DNA of 64,000 nucleotides from Chitinophaga arvensicola (GTDB lineage: Bacteria > Bacteroidota > Bacteroidia > Chitinophagales > Chitinophagaceae). The stretch covers positions 1,623,022-1,687,021 of the forward strand of contig NZ_FOJG01000001.1 of NCBI RefSeq assembly GCF_900110835.1. The letters run 5' to 3'. The stretch's first letter is position 1; each line of letters opens with the position of its first letter. Both the position numbers and the translations under genes were made by a program. Of this stretch, positions 7,291-17,360 are shown in pieces. The notes beneath the pieces were generated by a model. That model saw only the letters and a program-made list of their open reading frames with translations. It ran no database searches and had not been told where the DNA came from.

Positions 7291-9525
7291 ATGAAATATC
7301 TGCTGCAATGCCTGTTGCTGCCGGCACTCCTGGGTTTTACCCTTATGGGGGCCGCGCAGGACGCTCCGGCGCATAATCCCGCCCAATGGGATGCCCGCTG
7401 GATTGCGGACCAGAATGCTGTTCCGGCCGCCTATGGCGTATATCTTTTCCGTAAAGAATTTCAGTTGCTCAATTATTCGGGACCATTTATCATTCATCTC
7501 TCAGCCGACAACCATTACCGTTTATATGTAAACGGGCAATTTGCCGGAACGGGACCGGCCCGCTCAGACCCGGCCAACTGGTATTACGAAACCATCGATA
7601 TTGGTCCGCAACTGAAATATGGCGCCAATGTGATCGCTGTAGAAGTAACCAACGCGGGCCCCTATAAACCCCGTGGACAATTCAGTCAGGGTACAGCCTT
7701 GCTGATACAAGGCCATAGTTCCCGCGAAGCCGCTATTATCAACACCGGATCTACCTCCTGGCGTGTACTGGAAGATGAGTCGGTACATCCGCTGCCGGTG
7801 AAAAGTACCTCCTTTTACGGTGCCGCTCCCGGCGATAGCGTGATGGCACAATACCATCCCTGGGGATGGGAACAGCCGGCGTATAAAGACAGTGCCTGGG
7901 CAACGGCTGTGGTGGTATCGCAGCCGTTATTGCAGGGTCGCAGCGCCAATGGCTGGCGTTTACTGACACCTTCTCCCCTGGGTGGATTGCAACAGGAGCG
8001 GCAGTCTTTCCATAGCCTCGTAACAACGCAGGGCATCACCCCGGAAGCGACCTGGCTGAAAGGAACAGCGCCGCTAACCATTCCGGCTAAACGAAAAGTA
8101 CATCTTGTGCTGGATGCCGGACAACAAACCACCGGGTTCCCGGAAATGTTGATCAGCGGAGGACTCGACGCAGGAATTAAAATAAGTTATCAGCCGGCCT
8201 ATACCAGCAGTACGATAGTGCAGGATGTGATCCGTCCCGATGGTGGCTTGCGCCGCAAATTCCGCTCCGGTGGCTATCGCAGCTTCCGGTATGTACAACT
8301 GGATATTGAAACAGGAAAAGCGCCATTGGTATTGCACGATTACTATAACGTATATACGCAGTACGGGTTGCAGGATAAATCTTCCTTTACCGCCACCCCG
8401 GCTACCGACTCGCTGTGGGCTGCCGGTAAGAGAGCTGCCCTCACGGGCGCACAGGACAACTTATACAATGATCCTTTCCAGGAGCAGCTGCAATATATAC
8501 AGGACGCGCGTATCCAGGGGCTTGCCCTTACTTATTTTTCCGGAGATGATCACCTGCTGAGAAATGCATTGGTGCAAACAGATCAGTCGCGCATCCCGGA
8601 AGGACTGATGCGCTCCCGTTATCCGTCGGACGACCGGATGGTATCGGTGACAGATGCACTGAGCTGGATCGGGGCGGTACAGGATTACTTGTTGTATAAA
8701 GCCGATAAATCACTGGCGAAGCAGTTTTACCCCGGTATCCGGAGTATCCTCGACTGGGTAGACCGCTACCAGGACCCGGCAACGGGCCTGCCGGGCAGTA
8801 TGCCTTACAGTGATAGTACTGCTTTGTCACCCATCACCGGGGAATATCTCTACGCATTGCGACAGGCAGCGTTGATAGCCGGTTATTGTGATAAATCCGC
8901 AGATTCGCTGATATACGCCCGTACAGCCGATAAATTAAGAGAAGTATGGTATCAGCAGTGCTATGACGCCGCAAAGGGATTATATGCGGAAACACCTGCC
9001 CGGAAATCGTTTTCCCGCTATACAAATGCGATGGCTGTATTGGCACAGGCAGTTCCGCCCAGGCAGGTGAAAAATGTAATGCAGAGATTAGTCAGTGAAA
9101 AAGCGCCGCCGTACGAATCGCTGCGGGCAAAGTATTATATTTTCAAAGCCATGCAGGAAACCGGGGTCACTGAAACGTTCCCGGCGGAATTAAAGGTGCT
9201 TACCTCTTTGCTGGAACAAAACCAGACGGCTGCCTACCAATCTTCCGCCGCTGTGGCTAATCTGTTCCTGTTGGGTATCACAGCCGGCATCCAATCCACT
9301 TCCTATGGTTTCAAAACAGTATTGATTGCACCCGATCCCGGTGCCGCACCAACAGTGAATGCGGTGATGGTACATCCCGATGGTGAGTTGATAGTGGTCC
9401 GGCTTGTCTTTAAAAATAATCGTGTAAGTGGTACTGTGAGGCTTCCGTTTGGGGTTACCGGAAAATTCCGCTGGCGGGGCAGGGAAATCACCCTGCATGG
9501 TGGTCCGCAGGAGGTGAGTTTATAA
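7291..9525 (+). CDS. Alpha-L-rhamnosidase-like glycoside hydrolase (GH78 type)
   Basis: A 744-residue secreted enzyme. Signal peptide to about residue 22. An N-terminal beta-sandwich follows, carrying ADNHYRLYVNGQFAGTGPARSD (72-93), a hallmark of GH78-type proteins. A six-hairpin catalytic domain follows from about 360. The expected acidic motif is at 393-405 as NDPFQEQLQYIQD: Glu398 and Asp405 are kept, but the first position is Asn rather than Asp, and the Gly before the last Asp is Gln. A C-terminal beta domain follows. It should remove rhamnose, or a related deoxysugar, from plant or microbial glycans in the periplasm. It is not beside a SusCD pair. A TATATTTG element at 7248-7255 may be its -7 box. 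Confidence 0.88.
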   Translation: MKYLLQCLLLPALLGFTLMGAAQDAPAHNPAQWDARWIADQNAVPAAYGVYLFRKEFQLLNYSGPFIIHLSADNHYRLYVNGQFAGTGPARSDPANWYYETIDIGPQLKYGANVIAVEVTNAGPYKPRGQFSQGTALLIQGHSSREAAIINTGSTSWRVLEDESVHPLPVKSTSFYGAAPGDSVMAQYHPWGWEQPAYKDSAWATAVVVSQPLLQGRSANGWRLLTPSPLGGLQQERQSFHSLVTTQGITPEATWLKGTAPLTIPAKRKVHLVLDAGQQTTGFPEMLISGGLDAGIKISYQPAYTSSTIVQDVIRPDGGLRRKFRSGGYRSFRYVQLDIETGKAPLVLHDYYNVYTQYGLQDKSSFTATPATDSLWAAGKRAALTGAQDNLYNDPFQEQLQYIQDARIQGLALTYFSGDDHLLRNALVQTDQSRIPEGLMRSRYPSDDRMVSVTDALSWIGAVQDYLLYKADKSLAKQFYPGIRSILDWVDRYQDPATGLPGSMPYSDSTALSPITGEYLYALRQAALIAGYCDKSADSLIYARTADKLREVWYQQCYDAAKGLYAETPARKSFSRYTNAMAVLAQAVPPRQVKNVMQRLVSEKAPPYESLRAKYYIFKAMQETGVTETFPAELKVLTSLLEQNQTAAYQSSAAVANLFLLGITAGIQSTSYGFKTVLIAPDPGAAPTVNAVMVHPDGELIVVRLVFKNNRVSGTVRLPFGVTGKFRWRGREITLHGGPQEVSL

Positions 9526-9532
9526 GTAAAAC

Positions 9533-9590
9533 GGAAGTATCAAAAGTCCGTACTCCACGGAGAAGGGATTTTTGATACTTCCTCTTTTTT
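9533..9590. terminator. Bidirectional hairpin terminator
   Basis: GGAAGTATCAAAA at 9533-9545 pairs with TTTTTGATACTTCC at 9569-9582, followed by CTTTTTT. It separates the convergent rhamnosidase and TMEM220 genes. Confidence 0.85.
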
Positions 9591-9591
9591 A

Positions 9592-9966
9592 TTATGCACG
9601 TTTTCTTTTCGAGTAAAAATAATTTATCCCTAATGCGGCTATACAAATGAACAATCCAAAGAACTCCCGTGTTTCTTCAATCCAGGGCTTGGTTGCTTTC
9701 ATGGTTTCCGCAAGGTTCTCTGCGTTATGTTTGGTGAACCAGTCTTCCACCCCGTTCTGATCAAAGAATTTATAGGTAGCATACACCAGGTAAACCAGTA
9801 TACCGGCAAGATACGACTTCGGATAAAAACGGTTACCGGCAGCCATACCGCAAAGTAATGCGGAATACAGGTAAATGGGCATCCATACATAAGGATCAGG
9901 ATCATTGTACTGCAATCCCGCAAACAGGATGAACATCAGGCAAAACACAACATTCAATACTTTCAT
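9592..9966 (-). CDS. TMEM220 family membrane protein
   Basis: A 124-residue protein with three or four hydrophobic segments. It has QYNDPDPYVWM at 19-29, the signature of the transmembrane protein 220 family, and a basic C-terminal tail. The function is not known in bacteria. It is a single gene; the 627 bp upstream hold no clear gene. Confidence 0.88.
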   Translation of the reverse strand: MKVLNVVFCLMFILFAGLQYNDPDPYVWMPIYLYSALLCGMAAGNRFYPKSYLAGILVYLVYATYKFFDQNGVEDWFTKHNAENLAETMKATKPWIEETREFFGLFICIAALGINYFYSKRKRA

Positions 9967-10593
9967 GACGCTAAAAAATTAAGGCTTAAACATACACAAA
10001 AGAATTTCAAAAGTATATTCCTTGTATTATTTTATCCGGTGAGTGTGGAATAGTGGAATGACAACCTGTAATTTTGTCACTTTTAAAGAAAATGTTAAAA
10101 GAGCACTTGTCTGTGCTAAAATAATGTCATATATTCGAATTATTACGTCATTCCACGTGAGAACCAAAATCTGAGATTAGAGCAATGTTTGTTACAAGCG
10201 TTAAAATGATTCTCACTTATTTTTTTTTGTAACAGTTTTTATTTTATTAACCAGCAAATCCATCGTTAAACACAAATTTTTAAACATCAACCTTATGATC
10301 TAAAATCGTTTGATCAATAGTGTTTGTTTTATAGTCTTATTCATTATTCAGTAGTTTTTACTCAACTGTTGAACAGGCACTCTTATTCCTTTTTCTCACC
10401 CGTGTAGCGCATCATGCACGAGTGCTGGAGAACTAATGCTTTGTATTTTATGAAAATTGACCTGCCGCAAAAAATCAGCGTAGCGGGAACGGATTCTGTA
10501 TGCAAGGTAGTGACTGTTCAATAAGAAGATTAGAATAGATAGGAATCCTTATTTTCTAACAATTTTTCTTAAACGTTTCCCTTAAATCACGTT
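9967..10593. other. Long AT-rich leader region of the first susCD pair
   Basis: 627 bp without a convincing gene. It holds GTGGAATGAC at 10053-10062 and its exact inverse GTCATTCCAC at 10147-10156, a small AGCAC/GTGCT hairpin at 10102-10117, and a 24-codon frame at 10450-10524 in a GC-richer patch. It probably carries the regulated promoter and a long 5' untranslated region of susC. Confidence 0.5.
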
Positions 10594-13500
10594 ATGAAAA
10601 AGCAATTTTACCAGGCACTCGCTGCGCTATGCAGCATCTTGCTGCTATTGGCCAGCAGTAATGTCTCCGCTCAAACAAAAGTTACGGGTAAAGTAACTGA
10701 CAAAGCATCAGGCAATGCGCTGCCGGGCGTTACCGTGTTTGTAAAAGGTACCAACAGGGGTACCGCCACAGATCCCGCCGGCACATTTAATGTATTGTCT
10801 AAACCAGGGGAAACACTGGTGTTCTCGTTTGTAGGCTACGACCCACTGGAAGTAGTGGTGGGCAATGGTCCTATGACGGTATTACTCAGTGAAAAAGTAG
10901 GCTCGCTGGAAGAAGTAGTCGTAACCGGCTATGCCAGCCAGAAAAAGAAAGATCTCACCGGTGCGGTATCCATTGTAAAGGTGGATAACCTCGTAAAACA
11001 ACCTACTTCCCAGATTGCCAACCAGCTGCAGGGACAGGTTTCCGGTGTTACCATTCTCGGTTCCGGCCAGCCAGGTCAGGAACCCCAGGTAAAGATCCGT
11101 GGGGTGAATACCTTCGGTAACAACACGCCGCTCTATGTAGTGGATGGAGTACCGATTTCTAACCTCACAGACGTAAACCCCAACGATGTGCAGACCATGC
11201 AGGTGTTGAAAGACGCCGGCGCCGCCTCTATCTATGGTGCACGTGCCGCCAATGGCGTAATCGTTATCACCACTAAAAGAGGTACCAACAAAGTAAAGGT
11301 GTCCTATGATGGTTATTATGGTACACAACGTCCTAAAGGCGGAAATGTATGGAATATCCTCAGTCCGCAGGAACAGGCCAACCTGAAATGGATGGCCATC
11401 GCCAATACTACGCCTAACCCTACTTATAATGACGAACAATATGGCTCCGGTGCTACTCCCCGCCTGCCGGATTATATCGCCCCGCAGGGCGCCATGGAAG
11501 GTGATCCGGGCACAGACCCATCTACCTACTATGTAAATCCTAATTACAAGGTAGCCAGTGATGTGGACGGTTTTCACCGCATCGTAAAAGCTAATAAATC
11601 AGGTACCGACTGGTTCCATGAAATATTCAAACCTGCACCTATCACCAGTCACAACGTATCCGTTGCAGGTGGTGGCGATATCGGCAGCTACTTTTTCTCT
11701 TTCTACTATTTCAACCAGGAAGGTACTTTGAAAAATACCTACAATAAACGTTATGCCGTTCGTGCCAACAGCACCTACAACGTAACGGATCATATCCGTG
11801 TGGGAGAAAACATGGAGTATTCCCTGATCAATAACCCGCAGATCGCTTCCCTCACAGAAGGTAGCGGTATTGGTATGGCATTCCGCGAAATGCCGATCAT
11901 CCCGGTATATGATATCAAAGGAAATTATGCCGGTAGCTTTGGTAAAGGTTTAGGTAATGCCCGTAACCCGGTTGCTATCCAGGATCGCTTTGGTACTACT
12001 AAAACACTGGCCAACCGCTTATTGGGTAACGTATTTGCAGAAGCAGACATCCTCCGGCATTTCACGCTCCGTACCAGCTTCGGTGGTGAAATCTACTCTT
12101 TCAATAATCACTCCTTTACGTTACCTGAATACGAAAACGCCGAAAATAACAAGGTGAACTCGTATACAGAAAACGCCGGAAGCGGCTACGACTGGACCTG
12201 GACAAATACCCTGACCTATCATCAGAATTTCAACCAGGTGCACGATGTAAAAGTATTGATCGGTACAGAAGCCTTCGATAACCAGGGCCGTACCGTTGGT
12301 GGTTCTACTCCTGATTACTTCTCTTTTAATCCTGACTTCACCAATCTTAGTACTGGTGGCGGTACCCCTACCAACTACAGTGGAAGGTTTACCGATGGAT
12401 TATTTTCACTGTTTGCGAGGGTAGATTATTCCTTTAAAGATCGCTACCTGCTGGGTGCTCTGATCCGCCGTGATGGATCTTCCCGCTTCGGTTCCTCCAA
12501 CAGATATGGTAACTTCCCTGCGGTAAGCGCCGCCTGGCGTATTTCCCAGGAAAGTTTCATGAAGAACGTCAGCTGGATTTCCGATTTGAAAATCCGTGGT
12601 GGCTGGGGTATCATGGGTAACCAGATTAACGTGGATCCCCAGAACTCCTTCACCGTTTATGGATTTGATAAAGGAAACTCTTTCTATGATCTGAAAGGTA
12701 CCGGCAACAGCATTTTACAAGGCTTCTACCGCACCCGTATCGGTAACGCCGATGCGAAATGGGAAAGTAACGTAAACAGTAACATCGGTATCGATGCAAC
12801 CCTGTTTAAAGGCGTACTGGAAATCACCGCAGACTACTACCGCAAAACAGTAAAGGATCTGCTGTATAACCCTGAATTACCAGGTGTTTACGGTATTGCC
12901 GCTGCTCCTTATGTGAACGTGGCACAAATGAAGAACAAAGGGTTCGACTTCTCCGCTACCGGAAACATTAATATCACCAAAGATCTGAAACTGGACCTGA
13001 ACGGTAACTTCACGACTTATAACAACGAGATCGTTAAAATATCAGACGCTGCTCCTTACTTCGATCAGGAACAACGCAGGTTCAATGGTACGTTTATCAT
13101 CCGTAACGCTATCGGGCAATCTATCAGTGAATTCTTCGGGTACAAAGTAGATGGCTTCTGGAACAGCCAGGCAGAAATAGATGCTGCCAACAAATCTACC
13201 CGGGATAAATTCAAAGACAATTCACTGGTGTATCAGACAGATACCAAACCAGGCCGTTTTAAATATGCAGACGTAAACGGTGATGGCAGAATTACAGAAG
13301 CAGACCGTACTTATCTCGGTAATCCGAATCCTAAATTCAGCTACGGTTTGAACATTGGTCTTACTTACAAAGCATGGGATTTCAGCATGTTCCTGTATGG
13401 TGTACAGGGAAACAAAATCTGGAACCAGGTGAAATGGTGGACAGACTTCTATCCTTCCTTTGAAGGTGCGAAGAGCAAAACAGCCTTGTATGATTCCTGG

Positions 13501-13830
13501 TTGCCTACCCGCCAGAATGCAACAGCTCCTATCCAGGAAACTTCTCCGTCTTTCAGTACTTCCAACGTGCCTAACTCTTATTTCGTTGAAAATGGTTCTT
13601 ACCTGCGTGCAAAAAATATCATGCTCGGTTATACTATCCCCAGCCAGGTGTTAAAAAGAGCCGGTATCAGCAAGATCAGGGTATATGGACAGGCAGCAAA
13701 CCTGTTTACCATTACCAAATACTCAGGTATTGATCCTGAAATTACCGGTGGTACCAGCAATTTCGGTGTGGATGAAGGAGCATATCCTAATCAGCGCCAG
13801 TATCTGCTCGGTTTGAATGTAACCTTCTGA
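10594..13830 (+). CDS. SusC/RagA-type TonB-linked outer-membrane transporter
   Basis: A 1078-residue outer-membrane transporter. Signal peptide to about 27 (ending SNVSAQ), a carboxypeptidase-like beta domain (about 29-110, with GKVTDKASGNALPGVTVFVK), the EVVVTGYASQKKKDLTGAVS linker, a plug domain with PLYVVDGVPI (about 180-190) and a 22-strand barrel ending NQRQYLLGLNVTF. SusC proteins import oligosaccharides or similar nutrients with TonB energy while the SusD partner acts as lid. It pairs with the SusD at 13863-15635. No glycoside hydrolase is directly attached, so the substrate is open; the rhamnosidase is 1 kb upstream but behind other genes. Confidence 0.97.
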   Translation: MKKQFYQALAALCSILLLLASSNVSAQTKVTGKVTDKASGNALPGVTVFVKGTNRGTATDPAGTFNVLSKPGETLVFSFVGYDPLEVVVGNGPMTVLLSEKVGSLEEVVVTGYASQKKKDLTGAVSIVKVDNLVKQPTSQIANQLQGQVSGVTILGSGQPGQEPQVKIRGVNTFGNNTPLYVVDGVPISNLTDVNPNDVQTMQVLKDAGAASIYGARAANGVIVITTKRGTNKVKVSYDGYYGTQRPKGGNVWNILSPQEQANLKWMAIANTTPNPTYNDEQYGSGATPRLPDYIAPQGAMEGDPGTDPSTYYVNPNYKVASDVDGFHRIVKANKSGTDWFHEIFKPAPITSHNVSVAGGGDIGSYFFSFYYFNQEGTLKNTYNKRYAVRANSTYNVTDHIRVGENMEYSLINNPQIASLTEGSGIGMAFREMPIIPVYDIKGNYAGSFGKGLGNARNPVAIQDRFGTTKTLANRLLGNVFAEADILRHFTLRTSFGGEIYSFNNHSFTLPEYENAENNKVNSYTENAGSGYDWTWTNTLTYHQNFNQVHDVKVLIGTEAFDNQGRTVGGSTPDYFSFNPDFTNLSTGGGTPTNYSGRFTDGLFSLFARVDYSFKDRYLLGALIRRDGSSRFGSSNRYGNFPAVSAAWRISQESFMKNVSWISDLKIRGGWGIMGNQINVDPQNSFTVYGFDKGNSFYDLKGTGNSILQGFYRTRIGNADAKWESNVNSNIGIDATLFKGVLEITADYYRKTVKDLLYNPELPGVYGIAAAPYVNVAQMKNKGFDFSATGNINITKDLKLDLNGNFTTYNNEIVKISDAAPYFDQEQRRFNGTFIIRNAIGQSISEFFGYKVDGFWNSQAEIDAANKSTRDKFKDNSLVYQTDTKPGRFKYADVNGDGRITEADRTYLGNPNPKFSYGLNIGLTYKAWDFSMFLYGVQGNKIWNQVKWWTDFYPSFEGAKSKTALYDSWLPTRQNATAPIQETSPSFSTSNVPNSYFVENGSYLRAKNIMLGYTIPSQVLKRAGISKIRVYGQAANLFTITKYSGIDPEITGGTSNFGVDEGAYPNQRQYLLGLNVTF

Positions 13831-13862
13831 TAATTTTTTCCTGAAAAGCAAAATTGAGAAAA

Positions 13863-15635
13863 ATGAAAACATTACGATATTTAAGTGTCATTCTTGCGTT
13901 GGCAGCAGGAATCAGTGCTTGCAGCAAAAGCTTCCTGGAACGTGGACCGCTCGGCTCTCTCAGTGAAGAAATCGTAGCCAATAAGGCAGGTGTCAATTAT
14001 TTACTGATAGGCGCATATGCCTCCCTCGACGGACAACAGACCGCGCAGGCCGCACTCGGCGGTGGTGGCCCATGGGAAGCCTCTCCCACCAACTGGATTT
14101 ATGGCAGCGTTGCCGGTGGCGATGCACATAAGGGCAGTTTCAGTGGTGACCAACCCGCTATCGATCCTATCGCAAAGTTCACCGTGGATCCTTCCAATGG
14201 ATTCTTTAATACCAAATGGAGAGCAGTATACGAAGGGGTGATCCGTTGTAATACCGTGCTGTCGAAAATGGCACAGGCAACTGATATGAGCGCAGCGGAA
14301 AAAAAGGAAGTGGAAGCAGAAGCCCGTTTCCTCCGTGGTCACTACTATTTTGAACTGAAAAAGATGTTCAATAAAGTACCTTATATCACAGATACCACCC
14401 TGAATCCACGTATTAAAAACGATAAGGACATCTGGCCGTTTATTGAAGATGATTTCAAATTTGCAGCAGCGAATCTTCCGCCTACACAGCCGGATGTGGC
14501 ACGTGCCAATAAATGGGCCGCGCAGATTTATCTCGCCAAGACTTACCTCTACCAGCACAAATTCACAGAAGCGATGCCGCTGTTCGACGACGCCATTGCC
14601 TCAGGTGTAACCACCAATGGTTTGAAGTATGACCTGGTGCCTAATTATTCTGATAACTTTAACGCCGCTACCAAGAATAATGCAGAATCTGTGTTTGCCA
14701 TCCAGATGACAGCAAACGATGGTACCAATACCATTGCCAATGCCAACCAGGGTGAAATGCTGAACTTCCCGTATAACAGCCCGTTTGGTTGCTGCGGATT
14801 TTACCAGCCTACACAGGATCTTGTGAATTCTTACCGCACAGATGCTACTACCGGTTTACCTAACCTGGATACCTACAACTCAGATCCGGTAAAGAACGAC
14901 CAGGGTATCGTGTCTACTACGCCGTTTACACCAGAAACAGGTACACTGGATCCACGTCTCGACTGGACCGTTGGCCGCCGTGGTATTCCTTACCACGACT
15001 GGGGCAATCACCCGGGTGCAAACTGGATCAGGGACCAGAAATATGCCGGCCCTTATGCGCCAAAGAAAACAGTTTACTGGCAGGCTAACCAGGACAAGTA
15101 CAAAGATGCGCACTCCTGGGCGCCGGGATCTGCTATCAATGTATTGCTGATCCGTTTTGCAGATGTACTCCTGATGGCAGCAGAATGCCATGCACAGAAC
15201 GGCGACGTTCCCGGTGCATTGAAACTGGTAAACCGTGTTCGCCACAGAATGATCGATAATCCTCAGTTCTGGCTGCATAAATACAAAGTAGATACGCTGC
15301 CTTTACAGGGCTTTGATCCTACTAAAATGGCGGCCAACTATAAAATCAGTGAATACGCTTCTTTCAGTGGTAAAGATGAGGCGCTGAAGGCTATTTATTT
15401 CGAACGTAAGCTGGAACTGGCTACAGAAGGTCACCGCTTCTTCGACCTGGTACGCTGGGGCATTGCAGACGTATCACTGAATGCGTTTATCAAATATGAA
15501 TCCGCTATTACCGATGACCTGAAAGGAGGTAGCTTTACCAAAGGTAAAAATGAATACTTCCCGATTCCTCAACGTCAGATAGATATCACGATGGTAGGAG
15601 GGACCAGGGTCCTTGATCAGAATCCGAATTATTAG
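13863..15635 (+). CDS. SusD/RagB family nutrient-binding lipoprotein
   Basis: About 590 residues. I place the start at the ATG at 13863, not the in-frame TTG at 13854, because it gives a compact lipoprotein signal: MKTLRYLSVILALAAGISAC with the lipid-bearing Cys at about 20. SusD features: an N-terminal TPR-like fold (FLRGHYYFELKKMF), the LIRFADVLLMAAECHAQ motif and the C-terminal FERKLELATEGHRFFDLVRWG. It sits on the cell surface over the SusC barrel encoded 32 bp upstream and binds the ligand. The two genes form one unit ended by a strong hairpin. Confidence 0.96.
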   Translation: MKTLRYLSVILALAAGISACSKSFLERGPLGSLSEEIVANKAGVNYLLIGAYASLDGQQTAQAALGGGGPWEASPTNWIYGSVAGGDAHKGSFSGDQPAIDPIAKFTVDPSNGFFNTKWRAVYEGVIRCNTVLSKMAQATDMSAAEKKEVEAEARFLRGHYYFELKKMFNKVPYITDTTLNPRIKNDKDIWPFIEDDFKFAAANLPPTQPDVARANKWAAQIYLAKTYLYQHKFTEAMPLFDDAIASGVTTNGLKYDLVPNYSDNFNAATKNNAESVFAIQMTANDGTNTIANANQGEMLNFPYNSPFGCCGFYQPTQDLVNSYRTDATTGLPNLDTYNSDPVKNDQGIVSTTPFTPETGTLDPRLDWTVGRRGIPYHDWGNHPGANWIRDQKYAGPYAPKKTVYWQANQDKYKDAHSWAPGSAINVLLIRFADVLLMAAECHAQNGDVPGALKLVNRVRHRMIDNPQFWLHKYKVDTLPLQGFDPTKMAANYKISEYASFSGKDEALKAIYFERKLELATEGHRFFDLVRWGIADVSLNAFIKYESAITDDLKGGSFTKGKNEYFPIPQRQIDITMVGGTRVLDQNPNY

Positions 15636-15663
15636 CATCCCTGATCTGTCGCTTTTATAACTT

Positions 15664-15705
15664 AACGAATGCAGCGGAATCTTTTTCGCTGCATTCGTTT
15701 TTTTA
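15664..15705 (+). terminator. Intrinsic terminator after first susCD pair
   Basis: AACGAATGCAGCG at 15664-15676 pairs perfectly with CGCTGCATTCGTT at 15687-15699, followed by T7. It lies 29 bp after the susD stop. Confidence 0.92.
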
Positions 15706-15750
15706 TGCAACAATTCAGTACTTTACAATGCCCGTTAAAATCATTCACTG

Positions 15751-17286
15751 ATGCGCATTCAACCAATTCCGAACCGGTATTATCTTGCCGCACTTTTTTT
15801 ACTCACTGCCTGCTTTGTTGTTACCATCAGTTGTCATACACCCACTAAAGAAGAACAGGGAGCGGCACTGGCCGAGAAATATTGCTCCAGCTGTCATTTG
15901 CCGGTATCTCCTGCACTTCTGGATAAGGAAACCTGGGTAAAGCACGTATTGCCTGCTATGGCCCCCAAATTGGGCATCAGGGTATGGGGGGAGCATGAGT
16001 ATTACCCACCGATGCCGGGCGAGAAACCTGGCCTTATTTCTATCCAGGACTGGGAATTACTGGTAGCCTACTATCAGCATGCAGCGCCGGATAAACTGGC
16101 ACCTGCAAAAGTGCCGCAGCCATTGCAGCGCGACTGGTCTTTTTTTACTGCAAAATATCCGCAGGTGACAGATAGTTCACCTGTGGGGACAACACTGGTG
16201 GCTTTTAATCCGGACAACGGAAGCCTGGTGACCAGTGATGCACTGTCCAGTACACTAACGCAATGGGACAGCAGTTTCCGCAAAATAAACACCCGGAAAT
16301 TGCCATCTCCCGCTGTTGATATCATTTTTTCGAAAGACAGCGCCGGGCAGCAACAGGGAATTGTTACAGAGATAGGTAATATGCGTGCATTGGATGTGTC
16401 TGCTGGTATTATTACCAGCATTGCGCTGGATCAACCCGACAGCCGGCAGAAAGACCTCATGGCTTTTCTGAAACGTCCGGTACAAACTGTTCCTGCAGAT
16501 TTTAACAATGATGGATTGACCGATCTGCTGGTGTGTGCCTTCGGACATAACCAGGGCGGATTGTACTGGTTAAAACAATTGCCCGGTCATACGTATCAGC
16601 AGATTCCTATCCGCGAAGTACCAGGGGCGATTCATGCAGTTACCGGCGATTTTAACCATGACGGCTATACGGACTTTATGGTATTGTTTGCCGCAGGTGA
16701 TGAAGGCATCTGGTTATATGAGAATGATAAAAAGGGCGGCTTTACTTCTGTGAACCTGCTGAGATTCCCGCCCCTGTACGGTTCTACGAGTTTTCAGGTG
16801 GCCGATTTTAATGGCGATGGTCAACCCGATATACTTTATACCAGCGGAGATAATGCAGATTTTTCTATGATCCTTAAACCTTACCACGGTTTGTACGTCT
16901 ATGTAAACAAGGGAAACAATAAATACACACTGGATTGGCACTATCCGGTGAATGGCTGTACAAAAGCAATAGCCGCAGATTTCAACGGTGATGGCCGGAT
17001 AGATATCGCATCTATCGCCTTCTTCGCTGATTTCCGTGGCCGGCCGGGCGAGCAGTTTATCTTCTTCGAAGGAGGAAATAAACCGCTTTCTTTTGTTCCA
17101 CATTCACCACCTCTGGAGAAAGAAGGGCGGTGGATTTGTATGGATGCAAAAGATTATGATCACGATGGAGACCTGGATATCGTACTAGGAAACTATGCGC
17201 AGGGATTTATGATACTCGATGACTATAAGCCTGACTGGAAAGAATATCAGCCGTTTATAATATTACAGAACAATTCTGTACGTTAA
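15751..17286 (+). CDS. FG-GAP/VCBS repeat protein with a CSSCH haem-type motif
   Basis: A 511-residue exported protein. The N-terminal hydrophobic segment (about 10-27) ends at a possible lipobox Cys (IS-C28). CSSCH at 45-49 is a c-type haem attachment pattern, but the short domain that follows (to about 105) is smaller than most cytochromes c. The rest contains at least five Asp-rich FG-GAP/VCBS motifs (DFNNDGLTD, DFNHDGYTD, DFNGDGQPD, DFNGDGRID, DYDHDGDLD), which form a calcium-binding beta propeller. Similar proteins appear beside SusCD genes. It is 115 bp downstream of susD behind a terminator, so it probably has its own promoter. The function is unknown. Confidence 0.85.
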   Translation: MRIQPIPNRYYLAALFLLTACFVVTISCHTPTKEEQGAALAEKYCSSCHLPVSPALLDKETWVKHVLPAMAPKLGIRVWGEHEYYPPMPGEKPGLISIQDWELLVAYYQHAAPDKLAPAKVPQPLQRDWSFFTAKYPQVTDSSPVGTTLVAFNPDNGSLVTSDALSSTLTQWDSSFRKINTRKLPSPAVDIIFSKDSAGQQQGIVTEIGNMRALDVSAGIITSIALDQPDSRQKDLMAFLKRPVQTVPADFNNDGLTDLLVCAFGHNQGGLYWLKQLPGHTYQQIPIREVPGAIHAVTGDFNHDGYTDFMVLFAAGDEGIWLYENDKKGGFTSVNLLRFPPLYGSTSFQVADFNGDGQPDILYTSGDNADFSMILKPYHGLYVYVNKGNNKYTLDWHYPVNGCTKAIAADFNGDGRIDIASIAFFADFRGRPGEQFIFFEGGNKPLSFVPHSPPLEKEGRWICMDAKDYDHDGDLDIVLGNYAQGFMILDDYKPDWKEYQPFIILQNNSVR

Positions 17287-17360
17287 ATGCAACGTAAAAA
17301 ACGTTTGTTTATTTGGAATGAAAGCAGAAATATGTATCTTACGGCCGTATTTATTGCTAC

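Noticed and set aside
10882..11577. 231-codon frame antisense to susC
   Set aside because: It lies wholly inside a clear SusC gene and has no domain or ribosome-binding site.
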